A stretch of DNA of 64,000 bases. Origin: Ianthella basta. Its lineage: Eukaryota > Porifera > Demospongiae > Verongiida > Ianthellidae. A program made the translations under genes and the position numbers. Below are positions 59,630 through 64,000 of the stretch, piece by piece; the first letter of the stretch is position 1; every line of letters starts with the position of its first letter. Below the pieces are notes generated by a model that worked only from the letters and a program-made list of their open reading frames with translations, was not told where the DNA came from and did not search any database. The stretch covers positions 456,001-520,000 of the forward strand of contig OZ025884.1 of assembly GCA_964019415.1 (NCBI GenBank), given 5' to 3'.

Positions 59630-61806
59630 CACATGTCTGTTGGGCACTATGACACACAGTGACTCCAGATCTTTCTTCTCCCATTCCACCTCTGGCCAGT
59701 TGTCAGCATACTTTTTCACCCAATCTATTGCAGCTTCTACTTCTTTGTGGACGTGCACATCATACTCTTTGTCATCATGCCAAGTGCAGATAGGGGGCTG
59801 GTCCAGAGATGTGCACACAAAGTTGAGAGATTTCTTATAGTCTGGATGCAGCTCACTCTTAGACTGGGACTGTGCAGATTATAGTGACATTAAAAAGAAA
59901 ATTAAAATTATGCATGGTTTGGGTTGTAACAAATGTAGTCAGTATGCCCACTTACATATACAGTACTTCCATAGAAAAGACTGCTTAGCAGACACATGAT
60001 GGAGGTGTGAGTCCGATGATTACTCAGCATGACAGCTTGATAGTTGTTGGCAGAATGCTTCTTATAGAATTTCTGAAGACGTTCAACCAGTGATACACTC
60101 ATGCCATTTTGTCTAGCAGCTTTGCCCAGGACATTGGTCTGTGGGCCAACCTACAGAAAAACAGCAATTGGATGTGTGTAGACAAATGCAGCATGAATGC
60201 TTAGCTTGCATATACTCTATGTTCATACTTGCTGATGGTCCCCAGCAATGACAATCTTAGTGGTCGGGCCTGCAAAGCAGAAGGCTCCAACTGTCTCCGG
60301 CTCACGTGCCTGTGCACCCTCATCAACAAAGATGTGCGTGAAGAAATTGCACTTCCTCTTCTTCAAAATGTTTCTAAGGTGAAGCATCACACCAAATGTA
60401 GTAATGATGAGGTTATAGTCGTTAATGTTTTCTGAATCCAGCTCATCCACCATCTTAACATATTTCTCAGTGCTGTCTACTGCCGGTTTATCAGAGACAC
60501 TTTGCTCATGGCTAGTCATCTTCTTGCTATCTGGGACTCTCCTGCTGTTAACAACTCGCACTACTCCTAGATTCTCTTGATGATCAAATGTTCGTTCAAG
60601 CAGTGGTTTGTAGTATCTTTCAATGTACTCAGTAGCTGTTTTGTTGTGATGGGTTGCAATAAGAATGAAGCAATCCGCATTGTGCAGGAGAATCCTTAGT
60701 GCAGTAATAGCAATGAGACGAGTCTTGCCAGCACCAAAAGGACCGGTGATGATGAAAGGTGCAGAAGAATTTGCTTTCATGACTTTTGTGAATGCAGCCT
60801 CTTGGGAAACTACATCCAGGTCAAAATTGTCCAAAATTGGATAGTCTTCTGCAGATTCAATAACTGCAGAATCAGGATTTTCAAATTCTCCACTGGTCAT
60901 CATAACCTCACTGGGTACAAGACGCTGAACTACATGGGCCGGTACCCACCAAAGTGACTCACGAAGTGAAGTAAAGTAGCTGTGTTTGAGGATAAACTCA
61001 GCTTCAACTCTCCAGTAGTTGGACTCCAACTGAGGTGGAGTGGTTGTCTTCTTACTGGTTCCCACAGGCAAGAGCAAATCTTCTTCAGATTTAGGCCGGA
61101 ATCCCAGTGCGAGACAATGTTTGGAATTAAAAGTTATGGGTTGCTGTAAAATGTTACCCAGAACAGTGGTTCCACCCATAAAGTGCAAGGATGCTTCAAC
61201 TGCTGCTTGACGCAATGAATGAGCATTTAATGAAGACATAAGAAGAACACCCACCCACTCGTAGGTCTGGATGACTTGCGGATGTTGAAGCAGTAACTTC
61301 TTCATTTCTTCTTCACTCACTTTTATAAAAGTGAATGTACCATTATATCTATGTACATACATAGCAAAACAGAGGACATTACACATACTATGTACTGTAC
61401 TAATCCATCATACCACTGGTAATGCATTACACATGCATTCATATGTAGCTACCTTGTGGCTAAGGTTTCCATGTGAGTGTGCTCCTCTAAATCGATCAGT
61501 ACATGAAATTTCTGTAGATAATTTGCACATGTCAGTGGTTCATCAGCAAAACTCTCCAGCTCATCCTTCAGCACTTCTTTTGGTCGTGGACCTGGTCCCT
61601 ATATAAAGTATTATGTACATTTGTCATTGACACATGTGACCTGATTATGCACAGGTACCACTTTACAAATGTCATGCAATGAACGAACTTGCCTGCCCAG
61701 CGTCTGGTCTATAGCACTTGTTATGGTATGGCACATGTCTGCCATACTATAACACATTACAATATTGTGTATATACGTACAATCCCGAGTAATATATCTA
61801 ATAGAT

Positions 61807-61992
61807 TACAGTGGAACCTGTTTAAGATGGTTTCTGAGTTCAGCTGCCACCTCTCTAAAACAACCAGCTGCAGCCTCCCCAAATAGCATGCACTGAAACA
61901 CTGCAATCTATACCTCTGTAGAGCAGCCACTTCTCTATAAAGGTCAGTTAGAAATGGCCTACAGGTGGTTGTCTTAGACAGGTTTCACTGTA
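61807..61992. mobile_element. Tc1/mariner-type MITE
   Basis: Ends tacagtggaacctgtttaaga and tcttagacaggtttcactgta are inverted copies of about 20 bp, beginning with TA, the usual target duplication of this group. It lies in a copy C intron. Confidence 0.72.
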
Positions 61993-62183
61993 TCAACAAA
62001 CCTGCCAAACCAAACGCACTTATAATACCTTTAAAAGGTTCTCGCTGTACAGTAGTCTGCAAAACCATCTTCATGCATGTAAAGTTGAGCAACCAAGCAT
62101 GCATGCACCACATAGATGTTACTCACTCTTTTTCTGTCAGTTTGGAAATGGAATGTTAGCTTCAATTCTTCAATATAGCGGTT

Positions 62184-63466
62184 CTGTATTCGGAAAAATA
62201 GTATGCAACAGTTGACTCAGGTTGATGACCCTATAAGGTTCACCTTTGATGTTATTAGGCAAACTATACTATACCAAGTATACATAACGCTGCAAGGCTC
62301 AGCCCCCTTCCATCATGCAGTGCAGGTTGCAATGTGTGTGTGTTCCTTTGCATGCATACACATCACTTGTGCTAATTATTTCTGAAAGACTTGTGCTAGT
62401 TAATAACAGAAAGACTACACCAGTGTTTCAGATTGTCAGGACCAATATAGGGACAAATTGCACAGGATTGGGAGCTGCATAGGGATTTTCCTGTGGCAAC
62501 TAGTATGTACGTATAATCACTGACGTAGATCAAAATGAATAGGAACACATTGCAACTTGCAGTAAGTGGTAGTGGTAGTTTTATACAATTCAATGGTGGT
62601 GTTTGCACATGATGGTATGTACTGGTGGTGGTCTGTGTAGTGTATAAATATTCCTTTAGAATTAATTTCCTTATAGCAACATGGGATTAGTTAGCCAGAC
62701 ATTTGGGTCCATGCAGCTTCAAGGAAATCATGAATGCGGTGCAAACTTCACAGAAATGTGGTTTATTATGGTGTTGAGTTACTGTTGCTTGTTTCGATGC
62801 TTTTTCTGCCGGCCATTCCTAAGTCCCTTTTAATTTTAAAGGAGTTTTTATACACTACTTTGTACACTCTTTGCATATCCAAAGGACTATGGCTACATCA
62901 GATTAATACCAGCGCTGACTAAAAGTAATACCCTCTTCCTTAAATTAGATGAAGATTGGGCAGAACATCGAGAACAGTTATGCCATTCTAGATAAAATGG
63001 CTGCGAGTGCAACAAAATGGCGGCACTGGAGTATCATATAATACACGGGGAAGACTTCCTACCCGCTTCAGCGCTGTATACTTATCGGATTGCCACCGGC
63101 GCTCCAATATTTGCCCTCCATGTTCGTACGCGAGTCCTCCTACCTGACTTAGTCTCGCGTAGCCAGACTGCTTCCTTCCCTCCATTTTATATGGGGAGGT
63201 GCCTTGTAGCATGTGCTAGGAATGCGCAAAAATTCAGTGGGAAGAAGGAGAGTACAAAAACAGCCTGCGACGCTCTTCTCTTACGTGTACTCTAGACTGG
63301 ATTCGGCGCATTGTTGTGACAGTCTTCAATTCTTCGCCGCCGTTGTTTGGCCAGTTTTGACGAAGCGTGCTAATACAGATAGGGGTAGCCATTTTTATTG
63401 GGCACTTTCCTAAATAAACGTCGCGAGCGTGATGTCTGATAAGACAATGCTCCATTTAGGACATAC
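62184..63466. other. Copy C intron upstream of the zinc-finger exon's downstream neighbour
   Basis: About 1.3 kb without a supported exon. The part around 63000..63400 is richer in GC and has several ATGGCGGC words, but no homology to the gene family. Confidence 0.4.
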
Positions 63467-64000
63467 CAGGGTTGGTGGTTTAAACACTGTGACTGTTGTG
63501 TCCCTCCATTGGTTCATTATCTTAGCTGCCAGATGGTGATGAGGAAATGAACAAAACTGAGGATTGCGGCATTCACTAGGAAGGTGAGTAACTCTGAACT
63601 TTGAGGCTTTGGACATTTTGCCAACATTTCTTGGCAGTGGAACTGGCACAATTTCCCTGCTCTCCTCATCAACATACACAACAGTAATCGGCACATGTTT
63701 GCCAGAATGGCAGTGATGAAGAATCCCATCTGCTGCCTGTAGCTTGCAGTCCAGACATAACTCATACTCTGGCCTGGGATTACCTGGATGAAGCATACAT
63801 GCAAAATGCCCACAGTAATATGTATGTGTATGCCTATACACCTATACTGGAAAGTACAGTAACCATGCACATAAACGACTAAACACACCTCACACTCACA
63901 CATGCACCTGCACACAACATACACACATGTCCATACATAATTATATAACGTACACAAGCTTTAGAAACCCACAGAAAACATAGGGACAGGCCATCAGACA

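Larger units (their letters stand above)
46703..63783 (-). pseudogene. HELZ2-like helicase, copy C (5' end beyond right edge; one in-frame stop)
   Basis: Exons, read on the minus strand: 63783..63467 (CCCH), 62183..62127 (tentative), 61598..61453, 61348..60229 (GPFGAGKT, DEGAQ, GDHQQ), 60150..59956, 59869..59630, 58367..58292, 57867..54125, 53156..53038, 52428..52328, 52179..52024, 51964..51773, 51690..51047, 50799..50688, 49695..49595, 48789..48639, 47372..47193, 47115..46703 (TAA). All phases agree and several lengths equal those of B. The large exon has a single TAG at 54917..54919, after GFLKNP; the frame on both sides is clearly homologous. So the gene is either a young pseudogene, a null allele, or makes a protein ending after helicase 1 and the RNB-like region. 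Helicase 2 downstream is intact (GTGKS, DEAA, QYRM, ALTRARFGLVII). The C-terminus has three QAVALKP repeats. Confidence 0.82.

Noticed and set aside
59630..59869. A suspected frameshift in copy C near the T run of LNFVCTS
   Set aside because: Recounting the bases gave exactly 80 codons; the frame is intact.
61700..61715. A possible 16-nt exon of copy C with a GC donor (ACCAGACGCTGGGCAG)
   Set aside because: It does not keep the phase between the exons at 62127 and 61598, which join without it.

Overview
The window is animal nuclear DNA. Genes are split by many short GT-AG introns, there are long (GT)n/(CA)n runs, CR1-type LINEs and a Penelope-like element, and there are relics of ryanodine receptor and TM9SF3 genes. 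An aquatic invertebrate fits best. A sponge is possible, because LINEs carrying 2A peptides are known there and in several other invertebrates, but the sequence alone does not fix the phylum.

The core is a cluster of HELZ2-like genes (CCCH zinc fingers, SF1 helicase 1, an RNase II/RNB-like region, SF1 helicase 2). Copy A (plus, 3..15590) enters from the left edge and covers the end of the RNB-like region and helicase 2. Copy B (plus, 25260..44176) is complete: I could chain 32 phase-compatible exons into a frame of 10,125 nt (3,374 aa). It begins with a CARD-like domain and an unrecognised module. Copy C (minus, 63783..46703) enters from the right edge, is open in every other exon, and carries one in-frame TAG at 54917..54919. 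Copy D (minus, about 45692..45147) is a decayed relic of the last two exons of a fourth copy. In B and C the RNB region keeps its fold-like sequence but has lost the catalytic acidic cluster.

Layout: 1-2867 A exons; 2868-11505 an 8.6 kb intron of A filled by a foldback element, a ~1 kb MITE and a Penelope-like element (5406..9967) that is itself interrupted by a 2A-bearing CR1-like LINE; 11506-15590 A helicase 2; 15591-16285 flank; 16286-20106 a second 2A-bearing LINE with a PHD finger; 20112-20557 TM9SF3 relic; 20590-21570 simple-sequence DNA; 21807-24434 scrambled ryanodine receptor C-terminal exons; 24435-25259 intergenic; 25260-44176 copy B; 44177-46460 flank with copy D and a second ryanodine receptor exon; 46703-63783 copy C, with MITEs in its introns; 63784-64000 intron.

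How the parts fit: the HELZ2-like genes are paralogues with the same exon phases, including an intron that splits the Walker A motif of helicase 2. Flanking DNA and a ryanodine receptor exon are shared downstream of A and B, so a larger segment was duplicated. In vertebrates HELZ2 is an interferon-induced helicase. A CARD at the start of copy B would tie such a helicase to death-fold innate immune signalling; that link is inference.
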